Shown here piece after piece: positions 1-9,019 of a DNA stretch of 64,000 nt. Numbering within the stretch: the stretch's first letter is position 1; every line of letters begins with the position of its first letter. The stretch is taken from assembly GCA_021018995.1 (NCBI GenBank), contig CM037590.1, positions 105,401,097 to 105,465,096 on the forward strand. Reading direction: 5' to 3'. Below the pieces are notes generated by a model. It saw only the letters and a program-made list of their open reading frames with translations, searched no databases and had not been told where the DNA came from. Both the position numbers and the translations under genes were made by a program. Source of the DNA: Chloranthus sessilifolius (taxonomy: Eukaryota; Streptophyta; Magnoliopsida; Chloranthales; Chloranthaceae).

Positions 1-2
1 AA

Positions 3-986
3 TCACCAGAAAGGGAGGACCACTTGATAAATCTTCAGAAGCTATTCAAGAGGTTGAGAAAGTACAGGTTATGGTTGAACCCCCAGAAGTGCGCCTTTGG
101 TGCTACGTCAGGAAAGTTGTTGGGCTTTATTGTCAGCAGGAGAGGGATCGAGGTCGATCTGACCACGATCAAGGCCATCACTGAAATGCCGCCACCGCCT
201 ACAGAGAAGGAAGTCAGAGGCTTTTTAGGCAGAATCCAGTACATCAGCCAATTCATCGCACAGTTAACTTCGATATGCACACCAATCTTCAAACTACTGA
301 GAAAGGACTCACTGGTTGAATGGAATGATGACTGCCAAGCTGCATTCGACAAGATTAAGGGTTACCTCCTGAAACCTCCGATATTGGTACCGCCTGTACC
401 TGATAGACCTCTGATAATGTACCTATCAATGACAGAGTTTTCCATGGGCTGTGTGTTAGGACAGCATGATGAGACAGGAAGAAGAGAGCAGGCCATCTAT
501 TATCTAAGCAAGAAATTCACTGATTACGAGACGCACTATTCTCATCTGGGGAAAGCATGCTTGGCGCTCGTTTGGGCTACTCAAAGACTTCGGCACTACC
601 TGTTATCCCAAGCCGTCCTACTTCTAGCACGGATGGATCTGCTAAAGTACCTATTCGAGAAACCTGCACTCACTAGTAACCTGATGGAATTTGACATTAC
701 TTATGTCACCCAAAAGTCAATCAAGGGGCAGGCACTCGCTGATCATCTTGCTGAGAACCCTATGCCGGACTATGAGCCTCTAAGGATCGAACTCCCCGTT
801 GAGGACATTCTGTTCATGACTGATGAGGATACAGAGGAAACAGAGGAGTCCTGGGTAATGCACTTTGATGGAGCAGCGCATGTTGAGGGCCAAGGAGTTG
901 GCGCCATTCTTATCTCGCCACGAGGATCACATGTACCCATCTCAATCAAATTGAACTTCCCATGCACCAACAATATGGCCGAGTAG
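3..986 (+). pseudogene. Pol fragment: RT C-terminal part, RNase H, start of second RNase H
   Basis: The frame is open from the window edge to a stop at 984-986. It begins in the RT palm/thumb (NPQKCAFG, LLGFIVSRRGIEVD), continues with the connection region (GFLGRIQYIS) and the retroviral-type RNase H (Y.LSKKFTDYETHYSHLGKACLALVWA). It ends inside a second, archaeal-type RNase H beginning at WVMHFDGAA (about 853-880). The YxDD catalytic box lies upstream of the window. The RNase H segment reads LLARMDLLKYL where many relatives have a D-P-L type motif, so activity is doubtful. A single lost base near 985 breaks the frame after NNMAE; the protein continues in the next frame. Confidence 0.85.
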
Positions 987-1551
987 AGGCACATGCTACT
1001 GGTTTCTGATGGCTCTTGATCTAAATATAACTCGCCTTAGAGTCTTTGGAGATTCACAGTTAATTATATGCCAGACCAACGGAGATTGGAAGACCAAGGA
1101 TGAGAAACTGATCCCATACCATGAACATCTTGAGGATCTAATAACCTGCTTTGAGGAGGTCACCTTCTCCTATGTGCCACGAGCAAGAAATCGGTTTGCT
1201 AATGCCTTGGCCACCCTGGCCTCTATGGTTGAGATTCCATACGGAGTTGTGATGAAGTCGATCATGATAGAGCAGAGGGACGAACCGACTTTCTGTCACC
1301 TGATCGAAGGACCTACAGAGTTAGATGATGAACCACCCTGGTCCTCGGACATCAAGAATTTCCTCGAGACCCGAACTATCCCAGAAGGAACATCGAAGGT
1401 AGACAGACGCACCATCCTGCGATTGGCAACGAACTACGTCATCTGCAGTGATCTCCTGTATAGACGGTCTCACAACAATATTCTGCTCCGATGCCTAACC
1501 TGGAAAGAGGTGGTTGAGATCATGAAGAGATCCATGAAGGAGTCTGCGGGG
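987..1551 (+). pseudogene. Pol fragment: archaeal-type second RNase H and linker to integrase
   Basis: Continues the second RNase H in another frame: ALDLNITRLRVFGDSQLIICQ carries the conserved GDSQL acidic motif, and RARNRFANALATLASM matches the C-terminal helix with its N-x-x-A-D/N-A-L-A pattern. The D usual in R-x-x-N-x-x-A-D is N here (RFANALA), a change in a key position. The rest (to about 1545) is the linker into integrase. The frame breaks near 1552, inside the integrase zinc-binding domain, so the next stretch is read in a third frame. This accessory domain is typical of the Tat group and helps exclude Athila and chromovirus origins. Confidence 0.82.
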
Positions 1552-2588
1552 CACACGTCAGTGGACACATGCTTGTGAAGAAAATTCTAAGGCAAGGATA
1601 CTTTTGGACCACTTTGGAGACCGATTGCTGCAAGCACGTGCAGAAGTGCTACAAATGCCAAGAGCACTCCAGTCTAATACACGCTCCGGCCATTGACTTG
1701 CACAGCATGGCCACTCCTTGGCCGTTCGCCACCTGGGGTCTCGACGTCATTCGCAAAATCAATCCTAAAGCTTCCAACAGGCATTAGTTCATCCTCGTCG
1801 CGGTAGAGTATTTTACGAAGTGGGTAGAGGCAGCCTCCTACACAAGCATTAAGGCTAGTCATGTTGAGAAGTTCATCAAGAACAACATCATTTGCAGATT
1901 CGGCGTACCCAAAGATATCATCACTGATAATGGCACTAATTTCGCTAATAGGCGCATCCGGGCCTTGTGTGAGCAGTTCCAGATCAAGCATCATCGACCA
2001 TCCCCATACAGGCCTCAGACGAACGGAGTTGTAGAAGAGGCCAACAAAACTCTAATCCGCATCCTAGAGAAGATGGTAGTTACTTACAGAGATTGGAACG
2101 AGCAGTTACCCTTCGCACTTTGGACCTATAGAACGTCTATCCGTACCGCAACAGGGGCAACACCATTCTCCCTTGTGTATGGGACTGAGGTCGTGCTACC
2201 CGTTGAGGTCGAAGTACCATCGCTCCGTATCCTTTTGGAATCCCATCTACCTGAAGCTGAGAGAGAAAGAGCCCGTTTTGAGCAGTTGGATTTAATTGAC
2301 GAGAAAAGACTCCTAGCCTTGTGCCACACCCAAATCTATCAGAGGAGAATTGCACGTGCTTACAATAAGCGCGTCCGCGGCCGAGATCTGTAGGTAGGAG
2401 ACACTGTACTGAAGAAAATTTTCTTGTTTCTCCACGCCGATCCAAGAGGGAAGTTTAGGCCAAATTGGGAAGGACCCTACGTCATCGAAGAGGTTTTTCC
2501 AGGATACGCCGTTCTCCAATCCACCATGGACGGAGACCACTTTCCTGAGCCCATCAACGCTGGATACCTCCGTAAGTTCTACTCATAG
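1552..2588 (+). pseudogene. Pol fragment: integrase
   Basis: The HHCC zinc-binding domain is visible as H-x3-H (AHVSGHM, about 1553-1573) and C-x2-C (CYKCQ, about 1647-1661). The DDE core follows: D in WGLDVI (about 1737), D in ITDNGTNF (about 1920) and E in NGVVEEANK (about 2024-2050), then the LWTYRTSIRTATGATPF region. The C-terminal part ends RKFYS and stop at 2586-2588. Two in-frame amber stops interrupt it, at 1785-1787 and 2391-2393; both fit single-base changes from sense codons in relatives. No chromodomain follows, as expected for Tat. Integrase would join the element's cDNA to nuclear DNA. Confidence 0.86.
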
Positions 2589-3230
2589 GTCTTGGGACAA
2601 GGTGAGTTTTGATAAAAGTAGATGCATGACTGCTTCAGGACCCCATAGAAGAGGCCATCATTTCAAAGACAAGTAGCCTAAAAGAAATATTCCCTGAAAA
2701 CCTTCACCCTTTTCACTACACACGTCGGGCCAATAACCATTTCTTTCATATACCCCTCCCAAAATTCCAGAAAAAGAGAAAAGAGAAGAGAGGAAAAATC
2801 CAAACCAAAAAAAAGAAAAAGAGAGAGAAGAAGAAGAAAGCAAAACCCCAAAAAAAAAAGAGGGGGACCAGGACTAAAAAAAAAAAAAAAAAAAGGGAGA
2901 GAAGTGATTGGGGCATGTACCATAAAAATGCCTTTGGAAAGAAAGAGGAGTCACCAAATTCACTCAAAGCTTAGATCCAAATTCCCAGAAAAACCCAACT
3001 TGTTTGAACCCCGGTCACATTACAACCCGGAAGAAAGCCCTCTTTAAGGTCCACAAGCTGTCATAACATCTACTGCATCAGAACAAGCTGAGTTAACAAA
3101 CCACACATAACTTCATTCAGCCGGCTATGACGGAATCGGCGCCCATGTCATGGCCTTCTGGTTCAAAAAAAACAAAAAAATAAAATAAAATAAAATAATA
3201 AATAAAAATAATTTGAGTTCAAAGCAAGAT
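2589..3230 (+). other. Start of Tat1 3' non-coding region, purine-rich
   Basis: No coding sequence is supported. The stretch 2755-2900 is almost pure purine on this strand (AAAAGAGAAAAGAG-type runs and a long A run at 2875-2894), and 3165-3215 is A/T simple sequence. Open frames on the opposite strand here are F/L/S-rich translations of the purine tract and are not genes. Confidence 0.6.
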
Positions 3231-3233
3231 GGA

Positions 3234-3414
3234 CGTGGTGAAAACCCGCAAGGGCACCACGGGTAAAAACAACGAACTCATGCGGACCAGGTGAAAACCT
3301 GAAAGGGCACCTGGGGTAAGAAAGCGAACCCATGGACGTAGTGAAAACCCGAAAGGGCGCTATGGTTAAAAACAGGGATGACGGGCATGGCGAAAACCCG
3401 TCTTGGGCGCTATG
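3234..3414 (+). repeat. Four tandem two-part hairpins with covarying stems
   Basis: Four copies, spaced 49-53 bases apart, share one design: a 7-bp outer stem, an unpaired AAAA on the 5' side, a 3-bp inner stem (CCC or CCT with GGG) and a short loop. Copies are 3234-3261 (CGTGGTG with CACCACG, loop GCAA), 3287-3314 (CCAGGTG with CACCTGG, loop GAAA), 3337-3364 (CGTAGTG with CGCTATG, loop GAAA) and 3386-3414 (CATGGCG with CGCTATG, loop GTCTT). All seven outer pairs form in every copy, counting G-U, although bases at positions 2, 3, 4 and 6 differ. Three loops are GNRA tetraloops. This suggests selection for RNA structure; the role is unknown. Confidence 0.75.
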
Positions 3415-3729
3415 AGCAAAAATGTCAAGAAAAGAGAGATTAGGAGAAGACCTGTTCTGGCCCGCCCATTTCAGTTTGAACCCCTTGAGCTCCTTTCCCC
3501 CCTTTGATGGGCCACTCATGTGAATTGGATCAGATCCCGATCAAGTATGTCATCTCTACCGCAGCGTCTGATGCATGACCAAAGGGGAAAGACAGAAGAC
3601 TAGACCAATCCCAGGGAAGCTGACCTTCCCACATTTAAAGGAAAAAAACCTGTATCTCATGAACAGGGTTCGACCATGCTAAAAAAAAAAAGACCCACTG
3701 GTTTAGCCTTGTAACTACCGACATCACAA

Positions 3730-4820
3730 AAGACCCAAAGGGAGAAAATTTCAAAAAAGATAATAGATTTCCCTTTTCCATAAAAAGCCCCACACTGTGG
3801 AGGAGAAAATTTTTAAAAAGATAATAGATTTCCCTTTCCCATAAAAAACCCCACATTGTGGAGGAGAAAATTTCAAAAAAGATAATAGATTTCCCTTTCC
3901 CATAAAGAGCCCCACACTGTGGAGGAGAAAATTTCAAAAAAGATAATAGATTTCCCTTTCCCATAAAGAGCCCCACACTGTGGAGGAGAAAATTTCAAAA
4001 AAGATAATAGATTTCCCTTTCCCATAAAGAACCCCACACTGTGGAGGAGAAAATTTTAAAAAAGATAATAGATTTCCCTTTCCCATAAAAAACCCCACAC
4101 TATGGAGGAGAAAATTTCAAAAAAGATAATAAATTTTCCTTTCCCATAAAGAGCCCCACACTGTGGAGGAGAAAATTTCAAAAAAGATAATAGATTTCCT
4201 TTTCTCATAAAGATCCCCACACTGTGGAGGAGAAAATTTCAAAAAAGATAATAGATTTCCCTTTCCCATAAAAAACCCCACACTGTGGAGGAGAAAATTT
4301 CAAAAAAGATAATAGTTTTTTCTTTCCCATAAAAAGCCCCACATTGTGGAGGAGAAAATTTCAAAAAATATAATAGATTTCCCTTTCCCATAAAAAGCCC
4401 TACACTGTGGAGGAGAAAATTTCAAAAAAGATAATAGATTTCCCTTTCCCATAAAAAGCCCCACACTGTGGAGGAGAAAATTTTCAAAAAAGATAATAGA
4501 TTTCCCTTTCCCATAAAAAGCCTCACCCTGTGGGGAAGAAAATTTCAAAAAAGATAATAGATTTCCCTTTTCCATAAAAAGCCTCACACTGTGGGAAAGA
4601 AAATTTCAAAAAAGATAATAGATTTCTCTTTTCCATAAAAGCCTCACACTGTGGAGAAGAAAATTTCAAAAAAGATAATAGATTTTCCTTTTCCATAAAA
4701 GCCTCACACTGTGGAGGAGAAAATTTTAAAAAAGATAATAGATTTTCCTTTCCCATAAAAACCTCACACTGTGGGGGAAATTTTTTTGAAAAGATGATAG
4801 ACTTTCCTTTTCCATGAAAA
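3730..4820 (+). repeat. 61-bp tandem repeat array, about 18 copies
   Basis: A unit of about 61 bases (AAAGATAATAGATTTCCCTT, then TTCCCATAAARAGCCCCACA, then CTGTGGAGGAGAAAATTTC) repeats about eighteen times. The GGAGAAAATTT landmark recurs at about 3741, 3801, 3862, 3923, 3984, 4045 and onward to about 4773. Each unit contains the short inverted repeat CCACA-C-TGTGG. Copies at the 3' end (after 4520) diverge more. Tandem repeats between pol and the 3' LTR are characteristic of Tat/Ogre elements. Because 61 is not a multiple of three, the reverse strand looks open in long stretches, but those frames merely cycle through the repeat. Confidence 0.9.
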
Positions 4821-5138
4821 GCCTTACGTTGCGAGACGTATGAAAGAAAAAGTCGAAAAACAAATAAAATATATGTATGTATAGATTTCATTCCATTTCT
4901 TACAGTATTACGTGCCGAGTGTCACGTCCTAAAAAGATAACGACATGACACACTTTCTATTTTTCTGCCTTCTTTACAAGTAAAAACCAAAAAAATATAT
5001 ATATAACAAAAACAACAAAAAAAGAAAATAACCCAAAAAGAGATCTCTGTTATGGGGCATCGGCCCCCTTCTGTGTATATGATCTATGGTATGTACAGGA
5101 ACAGGTCAGGGGCAGGAACCGCGCTTTAAAGCACTGAT
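4821..5138 (+). other. Tat1 3' non-coding spacer
   Basis: AT-rich spacer after the tandem array with short A/T simple repeats (about 4990-5030). No gene or clear structure seen. Confidence 0.5.
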
Positions 5139-5336
5139 CTATGTAACGAGAGAGTCCTCACGGGCATTCCGATCAGACAACCACCTACCATGAAGACTCT
5201 TCTGCCGTCTTCGCGAAGCGTCAGCTGTACTACGAGATTCAGTCAAAAGCCCAGTCAATCGAAGAACCTCACTCTCAGCCTTAGCAGCTCTCACCTCCGC
5301 AATCTCGGCTCTGGCCCTTTGTATGCCCCATATCAA
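5139..5336 (-). pseudogene. Possible antisense ORF remnant, coiled-coil-like
   Basis: A short minus-strand frame reads RARAEIAEVRAAKAESEVLR and continues with LTGLLTESRS, an alanine/glutamate-rich heptad-like pattern expected of a coiled coil. Tat-lineage elements are known to carry extra ORFs between pol and the 3' LTR, some antisense, and this is the right place for one. A stop lies just upstream in the same frame, no ATG precedes it and only about 65 residues remain. It could be a chance open frame; the helical composition is the only support. No function is claimed. Confidence 0.35.
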
Positions 5337-7161
5337 GGCTCAGCCCCTCTTAGAAACCCACGTATCACCAGGCAAAGGTGCACGCATCCCCAAATGGCCC
5401 TTCGAGTTCCCTTCGATTGGCCCAAAGGGACCGTGCTACGATAAATGGATCTAGATCTGTAGGCGCCCAGCTAATGCGCCCACAAAATCAAAAAAGAAAA
5501 GAGAGAAAAAAAAGAAGAAAGAAAATGTTGAAAGTGACACCACTAAATTAATTTGGAATGATCGGGTCCACCCGAAAGTTCTCGAACACCCCATACCTGA
5601 TCCGGCAGGAAAATAAACTTATCCATCACCGGTCACTCCTAGAAACACACACCTAGCCCCAGATCTTCCCCAGCAGAAGTCGAGGCCTGATCCGGCAGGC
5701 AAACCAAGGACCCATCACCGGAATGCACACGTCCCTAAGGTGTATCAACATGGCAAGTTGATTCACCTAAAGATACGTGCAGAAATAAAAGCAGTTTGAG
5801 CATGCTCAGTCTCAAACTGACATGAAAAAGGAGAAGAAGAAAAAAGAGAAGAAAAAAAAAGGAAAAAGAGAAGAAATAACAACCTGTTGTCACATAGTGA
5901 AAATCCTGAGTAGGTTGACCCCACCTTCCAAGCATTAGCTCTGATCATCCACTTACGGATCTATGTTGACCAAGGGTATACCCGACTTCAGACCATTCAA
6001 AAAGTCTATTGTCAGTTGAAACTGACCTGTCAAAAATGAAATTACAACCGACCAAACTATGTGCAAACATACAGACCGAAGGACTCTTTCCCTTTTATTT
6101 CCTTTTACACAGGCTTAAAACCTGTATAGGCACGGTGTCCCTGTTGAATGTACGCACTTACATCTGGGTATCCGTAGGATGGTCGTTTGTCCTCGTAAAT
6201 TGTACCTTAGGGTCGAGGCTTCCGTTCGCGCCTATTTTGCTGCTTATCGCCCCTGATGGGTGTCTGTCTGTACATAGTTAGTAAGATGTGATTTCATTAG
6301 GGATGGAGGCTAGAATTAGCCATCTCTTTTGATGGATGTTTGGTTCTAGCCCGATCTTTTTTAGCTTTGTCTCGAGTTAAGGCACTCCGGTTCATGTGGA
6401 TCAGGAGCACCTCACCACTAGAACATACACATCCCTGAGGTGTACCTATCCCCGACAGAGCGCACGCACTCTTAAAGCGTATCAACTGACATTTGATCCA
6501 CTTAAAGAGTTGTGCAAAAATAAAGTTGCCAGAGGTCCATGAGCTTTGCGTAGAGGACTCGAAACAAAAAAATTCGGAAAAAGGAAACTCAAAAAAATTC
6601 ACTCAGAAAATGGGCATGCATTCCCAAGAAGTGTTGCGACATCAATATTTGCTTCACTCGAGTAAAGTATGCTAAAATAACCTCGAGGTTGATGGGTTCG
6701 CCCAAAGACTCCGAGCCTTACCTAGGAAAGGGCACTCGTGGCCAATCCAGTGGAGCTGTCAATATCCCACAGGATTGGACGCATTGTTTAGGCCTTCGCT
6801 TTGCGTGCTTCGCATCAATTCTGAAGCATAGATCGATCATCCCGTTTCATGAGCTGTCTGGTTCAGATTAATACTCAACATCAAAAATCTATAATTTCCC
6901 TCAAGAAGTGGACGATATCCCGGCTAGCGGGCTTACACTTTCTGTGAACATCGCAGTTATGCCCAGTAATGTCTCAATGCGCTTGGGGACTGTTAGCACT
7001 GAGGTACGGACGATATCCTGAAATGAGAGGGCTTACGTACACTCCTCATCACCATGGATGTTTGAGAATTGACTTGAACCAGCCGGACCCATCAAACATG
7101 CCTTGGACCTCTTCGGATGTCTCTTGTCTTTGGCATCCGATCATTAGTGATCGAATACCAC
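5337..7161 (+). other. Tat1 3' non-coding region with dispersed direct repeats
   Basis: No supported gene. Phrases recur: CCTGATCCGGCAGG followed by CCATCACCGG (about 5597 and 5687); a block with CCCTAAGGTGTATC and TTGATTCACCTAAAGA (about 5735-5790) resembles CCCTGAGGTGTACC and TTTGATCCACTTAAAGA (about 6433-6510); GGACGATATCC occurs near 6910 and 7011. These look like decayed duplications inside the element tail. A purine block occurs at 5820-5880. Confidence 0.5.
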
Positions 7162-7170
7162 AGAGGGGCA
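7162..7170 (+). other. Polypurine tract of Tat1
   Basis: AGAGGGGCA immediately precedes TC and the LTR start TGTAGACACCC at 7173. Position and composition fit the plus-strand priming site. Confidence 0.6.
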
Positions 7171-7560
7171 TCTGTAGACACCCAAATTCGGCCCAAGGCC
7201 CGATCAGTCTGTACTCCGAGAGAGATGTATCCCTGTGCTTCCGATGGCACCCCTAAACCCTTAGGAATCTACCCTGAACCCTTAGGAATCTACCCAAACC
7301 CTTTAGAACCATTCCCCAACCCTTAGAGATCACCCCTAAACTTTAGAATCCCTTCCCAGACCTAACTTAAATCCTTCTGAGCAGTTGATGGGAGGAGAGC
7401 TATATAATTTCATACAGACCATTACCACAGATGAGCCATATACCATTGGAAGGAGGACATCTCCAGCTTTCCAACAAGCCAAAGATCACCTGATTTGGAG
7501 CTACGGTTCAAAAGTTATGGCCATTTGAAGTTTCACATAAAATCATAGACTTTTGTTCAG

Positions 7561-7773
7561 GCGTGTATATTACATACGCCCAGCCATTTTTGGCCCCATT
7601 TTGGGCAAGTGTATACTATATAAGCCTGACATTTTTGGGCCAAATTTGGCCGGGCGTATATAATATATACGCCCAGTATAGGTGGGACCCACCACGGGCT
7701 TCATCTTCCCAAAGCTCCCCTAATTTTCATGGCATTCACTGTTCCTAAACTGGGCGTATATAATATATCGCCC
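7561..7773 (+). promoter_or_regulatory. Palindrome cluster in Tat1 LTR U3 (GCGTATATA type)
   Basis: Four copies of one inverted-repeat motif: about 7561-7582, a degenerate one at about 7604-7626, a perfect copy at 7652-7674 (arms GGGCGTATATA around one central A) and a near copy at 7752-7773. They lie about 390-600 bases from the LTR start and 270-480 upstream of the TATA box. The related LTR at 47502 has an unrelated palindrome at the same place. Confidence 0.75.
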
Positions 7774-8042
7774 GACTTAGCTCGATGGCTCATCTGTTAT
7801 TTCGCCATCTGGTTTGACCCTTTGACCATCCCCTTGGTTAAGGTGGGTGTCTTGAGGTTGGTTGTACCCCCTTTGAGCTTATTGGCAACCCTTAAGTCAT
7901 CCATGGTCTCACCCCATCATCCGCCATTAAAATCAGTTTCCCAAAAGCCTAGGACCTTGAAAACCTAGAAAACCTTAGATGGGGGATTACCTAATTGCTA
8001 AACCAATTATCTCTTAAGTAAGCCCCTAACCCACCTCTTCTC

Positions 8043-8050
8043 TATAAATA
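8043..8050 (+). promoter_or_regulatory. TATA box of Tat1 LTR
   Basis: TATAAATA inside CTCTATAAATAGAGAGG, about 870 bases into the LTR; the counterpart in the other Tat LTR is at 48342-48349. Confidence 0.65.
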
Positions 8051-8519
8051 GAGAGGCCCCCCTCTTCCCAAAGGGTTGAAAATTTGGTTGAAAGGTTAGA
8101 GAGTGCTTAAGAGAAAACCCTAGTGAGAAAAATGCCAATATTTTTCCAGAATTCCAGCATGCATATTCCATCTATTTCAGTCCATTTCCACCATTAGATC
8201 ACTCCCTTTAGCTAAAGCCTAGCCTTTAGCCTCACCCTATACTTCCTATTTTATTGAATCCTAGTGTTAGAATCCATTTCCATACCGTTTAAGCCATTGG
8301 AAGCATGCCAAAGCGAAGATCTTCCACGGTGCAACAAGGGCCCGTGAGCTCCGGCTCACCCCTCTCTTCCTCTACCTTCTTGGTGTCTCCTCCGTCCAAG
8401 GATTAAAGCCGTTACGCCACCAAAATTTCAATTTGGCTCAAAGCTTGATAGGACCGTATTGCCTTCGGGCAAAGGGAAACTCCGCCCTTTTTAGTTTCAT
8501 TTTTGGCCATAGATAGAGA

Positions 8520-8562
8520 CCGCTACATGCGGGTTGATCGGGTGCCTAAACCCTTCCCGATC
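8520..8562 (+). promoter_or_regulatory. Two conserved hairpins in the transcribed part of Tat LTR
   Basis: CCGC (8520-8523) pairs with GCGG (8529-8532) around TACAT, and GATCGGG (8536-8542) pairs with CCCGATC (8556-8562). The other Tat LTR keeps both stems (48840-48882) while the loops differ. Location downstream of TATA suggests an RNA element in R/U5, perhaps for packaging or dimerisation; the role is inferred only. Confidence 0.55.
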
Positions 8563-8751
8563 GATAACCGAAGCCCCTACCCTAGAGCCTTTGGCAAAGA
8601 CCGGTAAATCAGAGTCATATTTAGCACTTCGGTGCTCAAAATATAGATTTGAAGGTTTCCCGGGTCACCAAAAGCTCCGGGTGGCGACTCTACATTTCAT
8701 CAATGGCGAGTGCATCGCCGCGACGGGTTCGAGAGGATCCATGGTCGCACA

Positions 8752-9019
8752 ATGTCGGAATCGGTGAACAAGGCTCCATCGATAATGTACTCGTACTCAA
8801 ACTCATTTGTGGCCCACCATAATTTAGTTGGGGCAAATTTCCAGGTGGTGGGGGTGGGGGCGACGATTCGCGTGATGACGCGTCCGTCAAGTAAGAGGAA
8901 TCTGATGTGGATGGTGATGATGATGATGAAGGTGTAGGTGGTGGTGGCGCGGTGTTCTTACGCCGAACCGATAGCTTGGAGGTAGCTTTCTTAGAAGCTA
9001 ATCTAGTTTTAGGTGGCAT
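8752..9019 (-). pseudogene. Extra ORF (ORF2-like) of the Tekay-like element, N-terminal part
   Basis: ATG at 9017-9019 opens a frame of 89 codons before the Tat1 insertion. The start MPPKTRLASKKATSKLSVRR is strongly basic, suggesting nuclear localisation, followed by proline/serine-rich low-complexity sequence and LPQLNYGGPQ. A TATA box (9264-9271) and a telo-box-containing leader (9091-9099) precede it. The layout matches ORF2 of the Athila-like elements here (MAPK-type basic start, low complexity, own promoter with the family's LTR motif). The conserved part, if any, lies beyond the insertion, so family membership is unproven. It could instead be a host exon, but its position right after the chromodomain argues for an element gene. 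Confidence 0.5.

Larger units (their letters stand above)
1..8751 (+). mobile_element. Tat/Ogre-like Ty3/gypsy retrotransposon (Tat1), 3' portion
   Basis: The window opens inside reverse transcriptase and runs through RNase H, a second RNase H, integrase, a 4.6-kb 3' non-coding region and a 3' LTR ending at 8751. Two RNase H domains followed by integrase, plus tandem repeats between pol and the 3' LTR, are hallmarks of the Tat/Ogre/Retand group. The 5' LTR, gag and protease lie outside the window. The right edge cuts an open frame of the neighbouring Tekay-like element, so Tat1 inserted there; the flanking five bases are atgtc (8752-8756), whose partner should lie left of the window. Pol carries frameshifts and stops, so this copy cannot move by itself. 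Confidence 0.88.
7173..8751 (+). repeat. 3' LTR of Tat1
   Basis: Starts TGTAGACACCC and ends GCACA, length 1579. Identity and edges are supported by a second LTR at 47502-49069 with the same start (TGTAAACACCC), the same end (GCACA) and blocks in the same order. U3 holds a palindrome cluster (7561-7773); a TATA box lies at 8043-8050; the best conserved block is about 8510-8600, with two hairpins. Near the 3' end GTGGCGACTCTAC (about 8681) resembles the PBS of the second Tat element. Confidence 0.85.

Noticed and set aside
2658..2967. Overlapping minus-strand F/L-rich frames
   Set aside because: Products of a purine-rich tract; low complexity, no motif.
3234..4820. CRISPR-like array of regularly spaced repeats
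   Set aside because: Whole units are repeated without unique spacers, in a eukaryotic retroelement.
3635..4891. Long minus-strand open frames rich in GKGKSIIFFE-like repeats
   Set aside because: They are translations of the 61-bp tandem repeat cycling through three frames; no independent coding evidence.
6009..6281. 90-codon plus-strand frame in the Tat1 tail
   Set aside because: No motif, no homologous frame recognised, inside decayed non-coding region.
8690..9019. Host gene first exon with TATA box and MPPKTR start
   Set aside because: Considered seriously, but it sits directly behind the Tekay chromodomain and shares the element's LTR motif array; treated as an element ORF with moderate confidence.
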